The notes under the pieces were generated by a model, which saw only the letters and a list, made by a program, of their open reading frames with translations, searched no databases and was not told the DNA's origin. A program made the translations under genes and the position numbers. DNA of 64,000 nt from CAMFLJ01 sp965279255 (lineage in GTDB: Bacteria; Actinomycetota; Acidimicrobiia; Acidimicrobiales; Acidimicrobilacustridaceae). This document shows, in pieces, positions 40,682 to 51,693 of the stretch. Positions within the stretch are counted from its first letter, which is position 1. Each line of letters begins with the position of its first letter. The stretch covers positions 3,224,001 through 3,288,000 of the forward strand of contig OZ257146.1 in assembly GCA_965279255.1 (NCBI GenBank), in the 5' to 3' direction.

Positions 40682-42577
40682 TCAGCCCAGCAGCGAGGCG
40701 ATGGTCGCCGCGTACGCCGCGGCGCCTTCCTTGGTGAGGTGCACGCCGTCGGAGACGAAGTACTCCGGGTGACCAGCCGACACGGCGTGCCAGTCGCCGA
40801 CCACCACGTTGGGCCGCCCCGCGGCCGCGGCGGCGATGCGGCTGTTGGTGGTGTCCTGCCACGACCGTTCGACGCTCGTGTTCACCAGCACCACGCGGCG
40901 CACGCCGGTGAGGGAGTCGAGCACCTTCTTCAGGTCGGCCTCGGTGGGCGGGCCGTTGGTGCCCAGGTGGATGACCACGTTGGGCCGCAGCGCCCCCGCC
41001 TGCGAGAGCTGGGGCACGAGCCACGGCATCACGTTGAACTGACGGCCGACCTCCGCGTTCACTGTGATGCCGGGAAGGGCGGAGCGCACCGCCGAGCGAG
41101 CGCCCAACAGCACCGAGTCGCCGATCGCGATCGTGCTGGCGCCCACCCCCGGAGGGGGCACCGGCACCGTGGTGGTGCTCGGCGGCAGGGTGGTCACGGC
41201 GGCGGCGACCGTGGTGGTGGTCTCCTGCGCGGCCGTGGTCGGGGGGACCGTGGTGGTCTCGTCGAGCAGGTTGCCCAGCGCGTCGGTGCTGACGCCGGTC
41301 AGGTCGACGCCCTCGAGCTGGTTCACGCGCGGCGCGGCGATCACGGCGACGGCCAGCACCGAGACGACGGCCACGGCCCCGACGCCGAGGGTCTTGCGCT
41401 GCCACACGGTGAGCCGGCCGGCCGCGTCGTTGCGGCGAGCCCACCAGCGGCCCAGCACACCGTTGCGCACCGGCATCTCCACGAAGCGGTAGGACAGCTC
41501 GGCCACCCCGAAGGTGAGGGCCAGGCGCAACGCCAGCAACGGCAGGCCGGTCAGGGCCACGTCGACCCCCGGGCGGGTCAGCACGAAGATCGGCCAGTGC
41601 CAGAGGTAGATGCCGTAGGAGCGGCGACCGATCCACAGCAGCGGCGCCCACGAGAACATGCGGCTCCACACCGTGCGGCACGGGTGCACCAGGGCGAGGA
41701 TCGCCATCACCGTGAACACGTCGAGCACCAGGAAGCCGCCCTGGTAGGTGAACGGGTCGAGCTCGCTCACCCGCACGACCATCACGAGGATGCCGGCCAC
41801 GCCCACGAGGCCGATGACGTTCAGCGCCCGGGTGCCGCCCGCCGAGACGGCCGAGCGCATGCGCCACGGGGGGACGACGATGGCCAGCAGCGCTCCGAGC
41901 AGGACGCCCGCGGCCCTCGTGTCGGTGCCGTAGTACACCCGGGACGGGTCGAGCCCGGGGTGGTAGAGGACCATGGCGAGCACTGCCGAGGCCACCGCCA
42001 GGGCCAGGGTGATCCAGGCCATGCGTGAGCGCCGGCCGCCGGTGAGGCGCCAGATCCCGGCGAGGGCGACCGGCCACACCAGGTAGAACTGCTCCTCCAC
42101 GGCCAGCGACCACAGGTGGCGCAGCGGCGAGGGCCGGCCCATGGCCTCGAAGTACGACTGCTGGACGACGATCTGGTACCAGTTCGTGATGTAGGTGAAC
42201 GCGCCGGCGATGTCACCCCGGATCGTCGCCACCTCGTCGTGGTGGAAGAGGGTCCACCACAGCGCCACGACGGCGCCCAACGCGAAGAGCGCAGGGAGCA
42301 GGCGTCGGGCCCGCCGGGCCCAGAACCGCAGGTAGGCAGTGCCGCCGGTGCCGGTCCGCTCGGCCACCAGCAGGGCGGTGATCAGGTAGCCGGAGATGAC
42401 GAAGAAGACCTCGACACCGAGGAACCCACCCGGCAGGCCGGTGACGTCGCCGTGGTAGAGCACCACGACGAGCACGGCCAGGGCGCGCAGACCGTCGAGC
42501 GCAGGCATGTAGCCGACGGACGGTGGCGGGGCAGGCGCAGCCGCGTCGGTGTGGGGGGAGGGACTTGTGAGCGTCAT
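40682..42577 (-). CDS. Membrane acyltransferase with SGNH domain (OafA/YrhL type)
   Basis: 631 residues. N-terminal acyltransferase-3 domain with 10 or more membrane helices (opening PALDGLRALAVLVVVLYHGDV, VEVFFVISGYLITALL, LWSLAVEEQFYLVWP). A Thr/Pro-rich linker (TTTVPPTTAAQETTTT, about residues 450-485) leads to an extracytoplasmic SGNH hydrolase-like domain with IGDSVLLGARS and the C-terminal DGVHLTKEG (Asp-x-x-His). Such proteins O-acetylate or acylate surface polysaccharide or peptidoglycan. Start ATG at 42577. Confidence 0.93.
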   Translation of the reverse strand: MTLTSPSPHTDAAAPAPPPSVGYMPALDGLRALAVLVVVLYHGDVTGLPGGFLGVEVFFVISGYLITALLVAERTGTGGTAYLRFWARRARRLLPALFALGAVVALWWTLFHHDEVATIRGDIAGAFTYITNWYQIVVQQSYFEAMGRPSPLRHLWSLAVEEQFYLVWPVALAGIWRLTGGRRSRMAWITLALAVASAVLAMVLYHPGLDPSRVYYGTDTRAAGVLLGALLAIVVPPWRMRSAVSAGGTRALNVIGLVGVAGILVMVVRVSELDPFTYQGGFLVLDVFTVMAILALVHPCRTVWSRMFSWAPLLWIGRRSYGIYLWHWPIFVLTRPGVDVALTGLPLLALRLALTFGVAELSYRFVEMPVRNGVLGRWWARRNDAAGRLTVWQRKTLGVGAVAVVSVLAVAVIAAPRVNQLEGVDLTGVSTDALGNLLDETTTVPPTTAAQETTTTVAAAVTTLPPSTTTVPVPPPGVGASTIAIGDSVLLGARSAVRSALPGITVNAEVGRQFNVMPWLVPQLSQAGALRPNVVIHLGTNGPPTEADLKKVLDSLTGVRRVVLVNTSVERSWQDTTNSRIAAAAAGRPNVVVGDWHAVSAGHPEYFVSDGVHLTKEGAAAYAATIASLLG

Positions 42578-42633
42578 CGCAGAAGTGAGGGACCCCCGCC
42601 CGTCCGGAAGACCGTAGCGAGGCGGCGGCCGGC

Positions 42634-42744
42634 ATGGAGGTCACTTTCATGCCAGTTCGGTCACAGTTCCGGGCCGTGGGCAAAACGCGCTCGACCATCG
42701 ACGACGTCGGGGCATGGCGGGCCCAGCGGCTCGAGGACGGCTGA
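42634..42744 (+). CDS. Possible 36-residue small ORF
   Basis: Lies in the gap between the divergent acyltransferase and amidohydrolase genes. Encodes a basic, Arg-rich peptide MEVTFMPVRSQFRAVGKTRS and onward to a TGA at 42744. An in-frame internal ATG lies at 42649. GC content is locally lower than in the neighbouring genes and there is no strong ribosome binding site. Either a short regulatory peptide or chance. Confidence 0.2.
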   Translation: MEVTFMPVRSQFRAVGKTRSTIDDVGAWRAQRLEDG

Positions 42745-42828
42745 CGGCCCCTACCGCCGTGCGCCGCGGCCTCTACGCTCTTGGGCGCTGGGGGGCGAGG
42801 TGCCCCGCGACGACGTGAGGGAGCACCG

Positions 42829-44040
42829 ATGACCGAGGCCGACGAGATCGTGTCGGAGCTGGGCTACCGCCCGTTCGACGCCGACAACCACTACTACGAG
42901 GCCGAGGACGCGTTCACCCGCCACCTCGACCCGGCGCACGGCCAGCGCGTCATCGAGTGGTGCACCATCGGCAAGCGCAAGTACCCGGTGATCGCCGGCA
43001 AGGTGAACCGCGACGTCACCAACCCCACCTTCGACCCGGTGTCGCCTGCCGGAGCGATGGCCGAGTACTTCCGCGGCAACGCCTCCGGGAAGTCGCCGCT
43101 CGACTACCTCGGCCGCCCCGAGCCCATCCGCCCCGAATACCGCGACCGCGACGCCCGCCTGGCCACGCTGGACGCCCAGGGCATCGACAAGATGTGGCTC
43201 TTCCCGACCCTCGGGATCCTCTACGAGGAGCACCTGAAGCACGACCCCGAGGCCGTCACCCTCCTGTTCACGGCCTTCAACCGCTGGCTGCTCGAGGACT
43301 GGGGCTTCTCGTACCAGGACCGCATCTTCGCCAGCCCGAGCATCAGCCTCTGCGACGTCGACTGGGCCATCGGCGAGCTCGAGTGGGCCATCGAGAACGA
43401 TGCCCGCACCATCGTCATCCGCCCCGCTCCCATCCAGACCGCCACCGAGCTCCTGCCCCCGGCCGACCCCACCTTCGACCCCTTCTGGGCCCGGGTGAAC
43501 GAGTCCGGCATCACCGTCGTGGCCCACGCCGGCAACACCGGGTTCCAGGTGCCCGGCTACGCCCCGCCCCACTCGTTCCAGACCGGCGCCAACGGCTCCT
43601 ACCGGCTGTCGCTCGGCGCCCTGCACATCGAGTTCGAGCGGGTCGTCCACGACTTCCTCGGCTCGCTGATGGTCGACAAGCTCTTCGAGCGGTTCCCCAA
43701 CATCCGCATGGCGTCGATCGAGAACGGGTCGGGCTTCCTGGCCGAGCTGCTGAAGAAGCTCGCCAGCGCCGCCAACAAGCACCCGGGCTACTTCGGCGAG
43801 CACCCCGTCGACGTGTTCCGGCGCAACGTCTGGATCAACCCGTTCTGGGAGGACGACATCAACGAGGTCGTCGACCTCATGGGCGCCGACCGGGTGATCT
43901 TCGGCTCGGACTGGCCCCACATCGAAGGCCTGGAGGAGCCCCTCGACTACGTGAAGGAGCTCAAGGCCTTCGACGCGGACGACACCCGCCGCATCCTGCT
44001 CGAGAACGCCACCGAGCTCAACGAGCGTCGGCCGGCCTGA
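42829..44040 (+). CDS. Amidohydrolase family protein (COG2159-like)
   Basis: 403 residues. PFDADNHYYE contains the N-terminal D-x-H metal site. IGRIVHAG-like segments ITVVAHAGNTGF and the late motif IFGSDWPHIEGLEEPLDY are characteristic of the amidohydrolase-2/ACMSD group of metal-dependent decarboxylases and hydrolases. GAGGGAG precedes the ATG. Genes of this kind are often part of aromatic or terpene catabolic clusters. Next gene converges from the other strand. Substrate unknown. Confidence 0.9.
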   Translation: MTEADEIVSELGYRPFDADNHYYEAEDAFTRHLDPAHGQRVIEWCTIGKRKYPVIAGKVNRDVTNPTFDPVSPAGAMAEYFRGNASGKSPLDYLGRPEPIRPEYRDRDARLATLDAQGIDKMWLFPTLGILYEEHLKHDPEAVTLLFTAFNRWLLEDWGFSYQDRIFASPSISLCDVDWAIGELEWAIENDARTIVIRPAPIQTATELLPPADPTFDPFWARVNESGITVVAHAGNTGFQVPGYAPPHSFQTGANGSYRLSLGALHIEFERVVHDFLGSLMVDKLFERFPNIRMASIENGSGFLAELLKKLASAANKHPGYFGEHPVDVFRRNVWINPFWEDDINEVVDLMGADRVIFGSDWPHIEGLEEPLDYVKELKAFDADDTRRILLENATELNERRPA

Positions 44041-44604
44041 TCAGCCGCCGCTCCGCGGGAAGCGCGGGGCGTAGGGGTCGTCGGGAAGGTCGCGGTCCCA
44101 CCCCTCAGGCGCGTCCAGCGCCGAGGCGGCCGGGCCGAAGCTCTCGACGTAGTCGGGATGGACCTCGTGCCACCGACGACCCCATCGCAGCGGCACGGTG
44201 CCGTCGACGACGGCGGTGAGCCGATCGATGCACTCGTGCCACCCCGCGCCGTTGCGCGCACCGGCCGCCACGTCGTCGAGCGTCTCGGTGAGGGTCAGGC
44301 GGGTCGCGTCCCCGACGGGCTCGAGCTCGATGCGGAGGCGCGACGTGCCCCACCACATCTCCATCAGTCGCGGAGGGTCGTAGGCGATCATCGACCCGTC
44401 GAAGCCGTCGGCGCCGTCGGCCGACATCACGAAGCGCAGCGGCTCGCCCGCAGCGCGGCTGCCGACGATCTGCTGAGGGAACCACACCGCCTGGTGCTCG
44501 GGCTCGGTGACGGCGGCCCAGACGCGCTCGATCGGGTGGTCGTAGAGCCGGACGAACCGGAGGGTCGGCCCCGCCGGGTCGAGGGTGCCGAGGTCGTCAC
44601 GCAT
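44041..44604 (-). CDS. SRPBCC/AHSA1-domain protein
   Basis: 187 residues. AHSA1-type helix-grip fold: LRFVRLYDHPIERVWAAVTEPEHQAVWFPQ, then RLRIELEPVGDATRLTLTETLDD and WHECIDRLTAVVDG. These proteins bind hydrophobic ligands or act as activators. It overlaps the ArsR gene by 8 nt, the usual ArsR-SRPBCC pair in actinobacteria where the regulator and SRPBCC act in the same stress circuit. Start at 44604. Confidence 0.88.
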   Translation of the reverse strand: MRDDLGTLDPAGPTLRFVRLYDHPIERVWAAVTEPEHQAVWFPQQIVGSRAAGEPLRFVMSADGADGFDGSMIAYDPPRLMEMWWGTSRLRIELEPVGDATRLTLTETLDDVAAGARNGAGWHECIDRLTAVVDGTVPLRWGRRWHEVHPDYVESFGPAASALDAPEGWDRDLPDDPYAPRFPRSGG

Positions 44605-44905
44605 GGCCGTCCTCCATCTCGTCGAGGCGCTCACCGAGGCGGTCGAGGCGCCGCTCCCACATCTCGCGGTACGGGGTGATCCAGTCGTCGATCTCCCGCA
44701 GCCCCTCGGGTCGCAGGCGGTAGAGGCGGCGGTTGGCGTCGACCCGCACCTCGACGACACCGGCGTCGCGCAGCACCCGGAGGTGCTTCGAGACCGCCGG
44801 CTGGGAGACGTCGAGGACGTCGACCAGGTCACCGACCGACCGCTCGCCGTCGCGGAGCTGGTCGAGGATCAGGCGGCGGTTGGGCTCGGCCACGACGTCG
44901 AACAT
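44597..44905 (-). CDS. ArsR family helix-turn-helix regulator
   Basis: 102 residues with winged helix-turn-helix: LDVSQPAVSKHLRVLRDAGVVEVRVDANRRLYRLRPEGL. No obvious metal-binding CXC motif, so it is not a classical arsenic sensor. TATGAT lies 6 nt before the ATG (complement of 44912-44917), a textbook leaderless promoter. The inverted repeat ATTGC-N6-GCAAT (44933-44948) further upstream is a candidate autoregulatory operator, also positioned to control the divergent VOC gene. Confidence 0.9.
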   Translation of the reverse strand: MFDVVAEPNRRLILDQLRDGERSVGDLVDVLDVSQPAVSKHLRVLRDAGVVEVRVDANRRLYRLRPEGLREIDDWITPYREMWERRLDRLGERLDEMEDGHA

Positions 44906-44932
44906 CGGTCGATCATATCCTGCTTCAGCTAT

Positions 44933-44948
44933 ATTGCCAACCAGCAAT
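44933..44948. promoter_or_regulatory. Candidate ArsR operator
   Basis: ATTGC (44933-44937) and GCAAT (44944-44948) form a 5-bp inverted repeat with a 6-bp spacer in the AT-rich gap between the divergent ArsR and VOC genes. Confidence 0.4.
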
Positions 44949-44970
44949 GTTCATCCACGAAGGGACCACC

Positions 44971-45372
44971 GTGGCCGCCTCCGCCCACACCCACCTGATG
45001 TTCCAGAACGGCAAGGCGCTCGACGCCATCCACCGCTACGAGGAGGTGTTCGGCGCCGGCTTCACCATCGACGAGGTCGACCTCTACGCCGAGGGCACCC
45101 CCGCACCTGCCGGCCAGGTGCAGCTGGCGGTGTGCACGCTCGCCGGGCAGCGGGTGACCTTCTTCGACAGCCCGGTGGCACACGGCTTCGACATGACCCC
45201 GTCGATCTCGCTGTGGGTCGAGTGCGACGACGACGCCGAGCTCGAGCGCCTCTTCGACGCCCTGGGCGAGGACGGGCAGGTCTTCATGCCCCTCGCCGAC
45301 TACGGGTTCAGCACCCGCTACGGCTGGCTCGCCGACCGGTTCGGCGTGCCGTGGCAGCTGAACCTGGCCTAG
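44971..45372 (+). CDS. VOC family protein (PhnB-like)
   Basis: 133 residues. THLMFQNGKALDAIHRYEEVF starts a beta-alpha-beta-beta-beta unit; VTFFDSPVAHGFDMTPSISLWVE and YGFSTRYGWLADRFGVPWQLNL are typical of the 3-demethylubiquinone-methyltransferase/PhnB-like vicinal oxygen chelate group. GTG at 44971 is preferred because GAAGGGA lies 7 nt upstream; an ATG at 44947 would add 8 residues. Divergent from ArsR, so probably under its control. Role unknown, often a dioxygenase or resistance protein. Confidence 0.82.
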   Translation: MAASAHTHLMFQNGKALDAIHRYEEVFGAGFTIDEVDLYAEGTPAPAGQVQLAVCTLAGQRVTFFDSPVAHGFDMTPSISLWVECDDDAELERLFDALGEDGQVFMPLADYGFSTRYGWLADRFGVPWQLNLA

Positions 45373-45447
45373 CTCCGGCCCTCGCGGCGCCATCGGAGGC
45401 GGCGAGGTGCCATGCTCCCTGGCAGTCGCAGGAGGAGGGGGACGGTC

Positions 45448-47076
45448 ATGGGTTCGACCGACATCGCGCTCGACGCGGACGTCATCGTCGTGGGGGCCGG
45501 CATGTCGGGGCTCTACGCGCTGAAGGTGCTGCGCGAGCGGGGCTTCCGCGTGGTGGTGCTCGAGCGGGCGCCGGGCGTGGGCGGCACCTGGTACTGGAAC
45601 CGCTACCCGGGTGCCCGCTGCGACATCCCCAGCCTCGAGTACTCGTTCGGCTTCGACCCCGAGCTCGAGCAGGAGTGGGAGTGGAGCGAGCACTTCGCCG
45701 CCCAGCCCGAGATCGAGCGCTACCTCAACCACATCGCCGACCGCTACGACCTTCGGGGCGACATCCGCCTCGAGACCGGCGTCGCCGCCATGACCTTCGA
45801 CGAGGCCACCGACTCCTGGGTGGTCGACACCGAGACCGGTGAGCAGCTCCGCAGCCGCTTCTGCGTGATGGCCACCGGCGGGCTGTCGGCACCGCACCGC
45901 CCGGACTGGCCCGGCCTCGACACCTTCGCCGGCGAGGTGGTGCAGAGCAGCCTCTGGCCCGAGGAGGGCGTCGAGCTCGCGGGCCGCCGCATCGGCATCG
46001 TCGGCAACGGCTCGTCGGGCGTGCAGGCCATCCCCGAGCTGGCCAAGGTCGCCGGCCACCTCACGGTGTTCCAGCGCACCGCCGCCTTCACCTGGCCGTC
46101 GCAGAACCGCCCACTCACCCCCGATGAGCAGGCCGAGGTGAAGGCCCGCTACCGCGAGGTGCGCGCCGCGCAGTACGCCTCGCCGCTGGCCACGGCCAAC
46201 ACGACGGGGGCGACGATCTTCACCGTCGCCGACCCCGACCGGCACATCCTCGCCAGCACGCCCGAGGAGCGCGAGGCCGCCCTCGCCGAGCACGGCTTCA
46301 GCGCCTCGCGCCTGTGGGGCGATGCGGCCAAGGACCTCGACGCCAACGAGATGGCCGTCGAGCTGTTCCGGGAGATGGTGCGCCGCACGGTGACCGACCC
46401 TGACGTCGCCGACTCGCTGTGCCCCAAGGACTACCCGATCGGGTGCAAGCGCCCGGTGCTCGACAACGGCTACTTCGAGACCTTCAACCGCGAGAACGTC
46501 ACGCTCGTCGACCTGCGCAAGGACCCGGTTGTCGAGGTCGTACCCGAAGGGGTGCGCACCGAGCGCGGCCTGCAGGAGCTCGACGTCCTGATCTTCGCCA
46601 CCGGCTTCGACGCCGTCTCCGGCGCCCTCACCCGCATCGACATCCGCGGCAACGACGGCCACCTCCTGCGCGACGACTGGGCCGACGGGCCTCGGGCCTT
46701 CATGGGCTTCGCGGTGGCCGACTACCCGAACATGTTCATGATCATCGGGCCGGGCAGCGTCGGCGTGCTCGCCACCTACCCGCCTCACATCGAGCTGCAG
46801 GTCGGGTGGATCGCCGACTTCCTCGACCACCTGGCCGCCGACGGCCACACCCACGTCGAGGTCGTACCCCAGGCCCAGGACGCCTGGTGCGCCGAGGTCG
46901 AGGCCGCCTCCGTGGGCTCGATGTTCACGGCCCCCACCTGCAACTCCTGGTACAACGGCGGCAACATCGAGGGCAAGGCCCGGGTGCTGCCGATCTACCT
47001 CGGCGGGCTCGACCGCTTCATGGCGAAGGCACGCCAGATCGCCGCCGACGGCTACCCCGAGTTCGAGATCCGGTAG
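45448..47076 (+). CDS. Flavin-containing monooxygenase, Baeyer-Villiger type with altered fingerprint
   Basis: 542 residues. First Rossmann FAD motif VGAGMSGLYALK (16-26), GTWYWNRYPGARCDIPS typical of Baeyer-Villiger monooxygenases, second nucleotide motif GIVGNGSSG (183-191). The BVMO fingerprint FxGxxxHxxxW is present as FAGEVVQSSLW (160-170), so the usual His is Gln166. AGGAGGAGGG precedes the ATG. The enzyme should oxidise ketones or sulfides with NADPH, though loss of the fingerprint His may lower coupling or change substrate. Confidence 0.9.
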   Translation: MGSTDIALDADVIVVGAGMSGLYALKVLRERGFRVVVLERAPGVGGTWYWNRYPGARCDIPSLEYSFGFDPELEQEWEWSEHFAAQPEIERYLNHIADRYDLRGDIRLETGVAAMTFDEATDSWVVDTETGEQLRSRFCVMATGGLSAPHRPDWPGLDTFAGEVVQSSLWPEEGVELAGRRIGIVGNGSSGVQAIPELAKVAGHLTVFQRTAAFTWPSQNRPLTPDEQAEVKARYREVRAAQYASPLATANTTGATIFTVADPDRHILASTPEEREAALAEHGFSASRLWGDAAKDLDANEMAVELFREMVRRTVTDPDVADSLCPKDYPIGCKRPVLDNGYFETFNRENVTLVDLRKDPVVEVVPEGVRTERGLQELDVLIFATGFDAVSGALTRIDIRGNDGHLLRDDWADGPRAFMGFAVADYPNMFMIIGPGSVGVLATYPPHIELQVGWIADFLDHLAADGHTHVEVVPQAQDAWCAEVEAASVGSMFTAPTCNSWYNGGNIEGKARVLPIYLGGLDRFMAKARQIAADGYPEFEIR

Positions 47077-47167
47077 GCCCCGGACCCCGGGCGCAGCGCC
47101 CGCCGCACCCCTACAGTCCGGCGTGGGGACGGCGCCGACCGTGCGCCGTTGCAAGGGGGATGCACCG

Positions 47168-48307
47168 ATGGAGTTCGGGATCTTCACGAACATGTACCAC
47201 CCGAAGCACTGGCGTGACGGGGCGGTGCGGACCGAGCACGAGACGCTCCGAAACGAGCTCGAGTACATCGAGCTCTGCGACCGGGTCGGCTTCAAGTACT
47301 CGTGGTCGGCCGAGCACCACTTCCTCGACGAGTACTCCCACCTCTCGGCGTCCGAGAGCTTCATGGCCTACGTCATCGCCCGCACACGGAACATCCACGT
47401 GGGCTCGGCGATCATGAACATCACCGCGCCCGTGAACCACCCCGCCCGCATCGCCGAGCGCGTGGCGATGCTCGACCACCTCAGCGAGGGCCGGTTCGAG
47501 TTCGGCACCGGCCGGGGGTCGTCGTCGACGGAGGTCTACGGCTTCGGCATCGAGTCGATGGACCGCACCCGCGAGCTCTACGACGAGTCGCTGCCCCAGA
47601 TCGTGCGCATGTGGGACGAGGACGACTACTCCTACGAGGGCGACAGCTTCTCGATGCCCACCCGCCGCGTGCTGCCCAAGCCCTACACCGACCCGCACCC
47701 GCCGATCTGGGTGGCGGCCGGCTCGCCGGGCACGTTCGAGAAGGCGGCCCGGCTCGGCATCGGGGTGCTGTGCTTCACCCTCGGCACCCCCGACACGCTG
47801 GCGCCGCTCATCGAGATCTACAAGAGCAACATCGACAAGGCCGAGCCGGTCGGCGACTACGTGAACGACAACATCATGGTCACCGGCGACATGCTCTGCC
47901 TCGAGGACGGCGACCGCGCCCGGCATATCTTCGCCGCCAACAACAGCAAGTACCACACGGGCCTGGTGTTCAAGTACCTCGACTCGTTCCCCCGGCCCGA
48001 GGGCTTCCCGGTGTGGCCCGACCTGCCGCCGGACCCCACCATGGAAGAGCTGCGCGCGGGCGCCAACGCCGCGGCCAGCTGCGTCGGCGACCCCGACGAG
48101 ATCTCGCGCACGGTGCAGAAGTTCGTCGACATCGGCGCCGACCAGCTCACGTTCTCGTCGACCGTCTGCGACTACGACATGGACGTGCTGCGCGAGTCCT
48201 ACGAGCTCTTCGGCCGCACCATCATCCCGGCGTTCGACACCGACCCGGTGCACTCCACCACCCGCCAGCGCGAGGCCCAGTGCGGCGCCTCCTACGGCAC
48301 CCGCTGA
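47168..48307 (+). CDS. LLM class flavin-dependent oxidoreductase
   Basis: 379 residues, luciferase-like TIM barrel. MEFGIFTNMYHP, SAEHHFLDEYSHLS, and IHVGSAIMNITAPVNHPARIAERVAMLDHLSEGRFEFGTGRG are all family motifs. Uses reduced FMN or F420 to oxidise long-chain aldehydes, alkanes or similar. TACAGT (47112-47117) marks a likely promoter; ATG at 47168 has AAGGGGG upstream. Located between two Baeyer-Villiger-type monooxygenases, fitting a role in ring or chain oxidation of one pathway. Confidence 0.9.
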   Translation: MEFGIFTNMYHPKHWRDGAVRTEHETLRNELEYIELCDRVGFKYSWSAEHHFLDEYSHLSASESFMAYVIARTRNIHVGSAIMNITAPVNHPARIAERVAMLDHLSEGRFEFGTGRGSSSTEVYGFGIESMDRTRELYDESLPQIVRMWDEDDYSYEGDSFSMPTRRVLPKPYTDPHPPIWVAAGSPGTFEKAARLGIGVLCFTLGTPDTLAPLIEIYKSNIDKAEPVGDYVNDNIMVTGDMLCLEDGDRARHIFAANNSKYHTGLVFKYLDSFPRPEGFPVWPDLPPDPTMEELRAGANAAASCVGDPDEISRTVQKFVDIGADQLTFSSTVCDYDMDVLRESYELFGRTIIPAFDTDPVHSTTRQREAQCGASYGTR

Positions 48308-48322
48308 GCCGACCGTCCCACG

Positions 48323-48369
48323 CTCCCGGGGCAGGGACGTGCGGAATCCGCACGTCCCCGCCCCGGGAG
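48323..48369. terminator. Long perfect hairpin between convergent monooxygenase genes
   Basis: Outer stem CTCCCGGGGC (48323-48332) pairs with 48360-48369; inner stem GGGACGTGCGGA pairs with TCCGCACGTCCC around a single-base centre. Both stems are perfect. It separates the ends of two convergent genes by position, so it is likely a bidirectional terminator. Confidence 0.85.
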
Positions 48370-48376
48370 TCGGACG

Positions 48377-50167
<1,791 letters not shown>

Positions 50168-50376
50168 GGTCGTTCTTCCCCCTGTGATCGCGTCGGGTCG
50201 CGGTTCGACGTGCTCGAGCCCCCCGGCGTGTCCCCCACGATCGCACACGGCGCGGGCGTCGTGCTGGGCTCGGGCGTCGGGGATGACGGCACCCGTCCCG
50301 TGGTCCCCGTAGCGTGCGGCGGGGCCTGGGTGCGCGCGCCCAGCCCCCTCAGCGTGCCGATCTCCAGGGGGCAGTC

Positions 50377-51261
50377 GTGGACGTGCGAAGCGGATCGGGA
50401 GCTCTGCTGGCCGATCGAGTCGTGTTGATCACCGGCGGGGGCGGCGCGATCGGTGCCGCCAGCGCCGAGCTCCTCGCCGCCCACGGGGCGGCGGTGGTGG
50501 TCGTCGACCTCGTCGAGGAGCGGGTCGACCGGGCGGTGGCCACCGTCGAGGAGGCGGGCGGCCGTGCGCTCGGGATCGTCGCCGACCTCACCCTCTCCGG
50601 CACGATCGAGGACGCCGTGGCCCGCACCGAGCAGACCTTCGGACCGGTCGACGTGCTGATCAACGCCATCGGCGAGCACTACGCCATGGCCGGCCCGTTC
50701 GAGCACTCCGACGAGGCCGGGTGGGATGCGCTGTACCGGGTGAACCTCCTCCCGGTGATGCGCGCCTGCCACGCCGTCGTCGCCGGCATGAAGGAGCGCG
50801 GCTGGGGCCGCATCGTCAACTTCTCCTCGGTCGAGGGCATCCGGGCCATGCCCGAGGCTGCGCCCTACACGGCGTTCAAGGCGGCCGTCGACGGGTTCAC
50901 CAAGAGCCTCGCCGTCGAGGTCGCTGGTGCCGGCGTGCGGGTGAACGCCATCGCCGTGGACAAGACCCGTGCCCACCAGACGAACTTCTACGAGCTCGGC
51001 GAGGAGTACGACCGCCACGTCGGGGTCTGGATCCCGGCCGGACGCTATGCCGACGGCGTCGACGTCGCGAAGGTCGTCCTGTTCCTCTCCAGCGAGCTGA
51101 GCGACTGGGTCGTCGGGGAGACGATCGCAGCCGACGGGGGCACCCTGCGAGCGGGCGGCTGGTACCGAACCCCCGCGAAGTGGACGAACTCGCCGCTCCT
51201 GGTCCAGTGGTTCGAGGACGACCCGTCGATCAACTCGGCACGACCCCGCCAGGTCCAGTAG
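50377..51261 (+). CDS. SDR family oxidoreductase
   Basis: 294 residues. Rossmann Gly motif ITGGGGAIGAAS (about 17-28), DLVEERVDR, NAIGE, catalytic Ser-Tyr-Lys as SSVEG, then YTAFK. AGGGGG before the GTG start. Ends with an extra C-terminal tail of about 45 residues (GWYRTPAKWTNSPLLVQWF...) beyond the usual SDR, not seen in simple short-chain dehydrogenases. Probably reduces or oxidises a hydroxy or keto intermediate in the same pathway as the monooxygenases. Confidence 0.9.
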   Translation: MDVRSGSGALLADRVVLITGGGGAIGAASAELLAAHGAAVVVVDLVEERVDRAVATVEEAGGRALGIVADLTLSGTIEDAVARTEQTFGPVDVLINAIGEHYAMAGPFEHSDEAGWDALYRVNLLPVMRACHAVVAGMKERGWGRIVNFSSVEGIRAMPEAAPYTAFKAAVDGFTKSLAVEVAGAGVRVNAIAVDKTRAHQTNFYELGEEYDRHVGVWIPAGRYADGVDVAKVVLFLSSELSDWVVGETIAADGGTLRAGGWYRTPAKWTNSPLLVQWFEDDPSINSARPRQVQ

Positions 51262-51305
51262 CAGGGCGCTCTGCCACGGTCGGGTCGCCACTAGCGTCCG
51301 GCGCC

Positions 51306-51680
51306 ATGAAGACGATCGGGAACGTCCTGTGGTTCGTGCTGGCCGGCATCTGGCTGGCGCTCAGCTACGCGCTGTCAGGCCTGCTCCTGTGCATCACGAT
51401 CATCGGCATCCCGTTCGGTGTGCAGGCCTTCAAGATGGCCGGCTTCTCGCTCTGGCCGTTCGGTCGCCACGTCGTCGAGCGGCCCGACAGCGGGGGCTGC
51501 CTGCAGACCGTCTTCAACGTGATCTGGCTGGTGCTGTTCGGCTGGGGCATCTTCCTCGCCCACCTGGTGGCGGGCGCCCTGCTCTGCATCACCATCATCG
51601 GCATCCCGTTCGGGGTGCAGGCCTTCAAGCTCTCGGTGCTCGCCCTCTGGCCCTTCGGCCGCGAGATCGTCGACGACTGA
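51306..51680 (+). CDS. YccF domain-containing inner membrane protein
   Basis: 124 residues with two tandem copies of the YccF unit (LWFVLAGIWLALSYALSGLLLCITIIGIPFG and the second FNVIWLVLFGWGIFLAHLVAGALLCITIIGIPFG). Each carries the CITIIGIPFGVQAFK signature. Function of YccF is unknown. TAGCGT (51292-51297) lies 8 nt before the ATG, so the transcript may be leaderless. Confidence 0.95.
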   Translation: MKTIGNVLWFVLAGIWLALSYALSGLLLCITIIGIPFGVQAFKMAGFSLWPFGRHVVERPDSGGCLQTVFNVIWLVLFGWGIFLAHLVAGALLCITIIGIPFGVQAFKLSVLALWPFGREIVDD

Positions 51681-51693
51681 CCGCCGGTGACCC

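Noticed and set aside
39494..42028. 844-residue plus-strand frame across the DUF1295 and acyltransferase genes
   Set aside because: Pro/His/Arg-rich shadow of two clear membrane protein genes.
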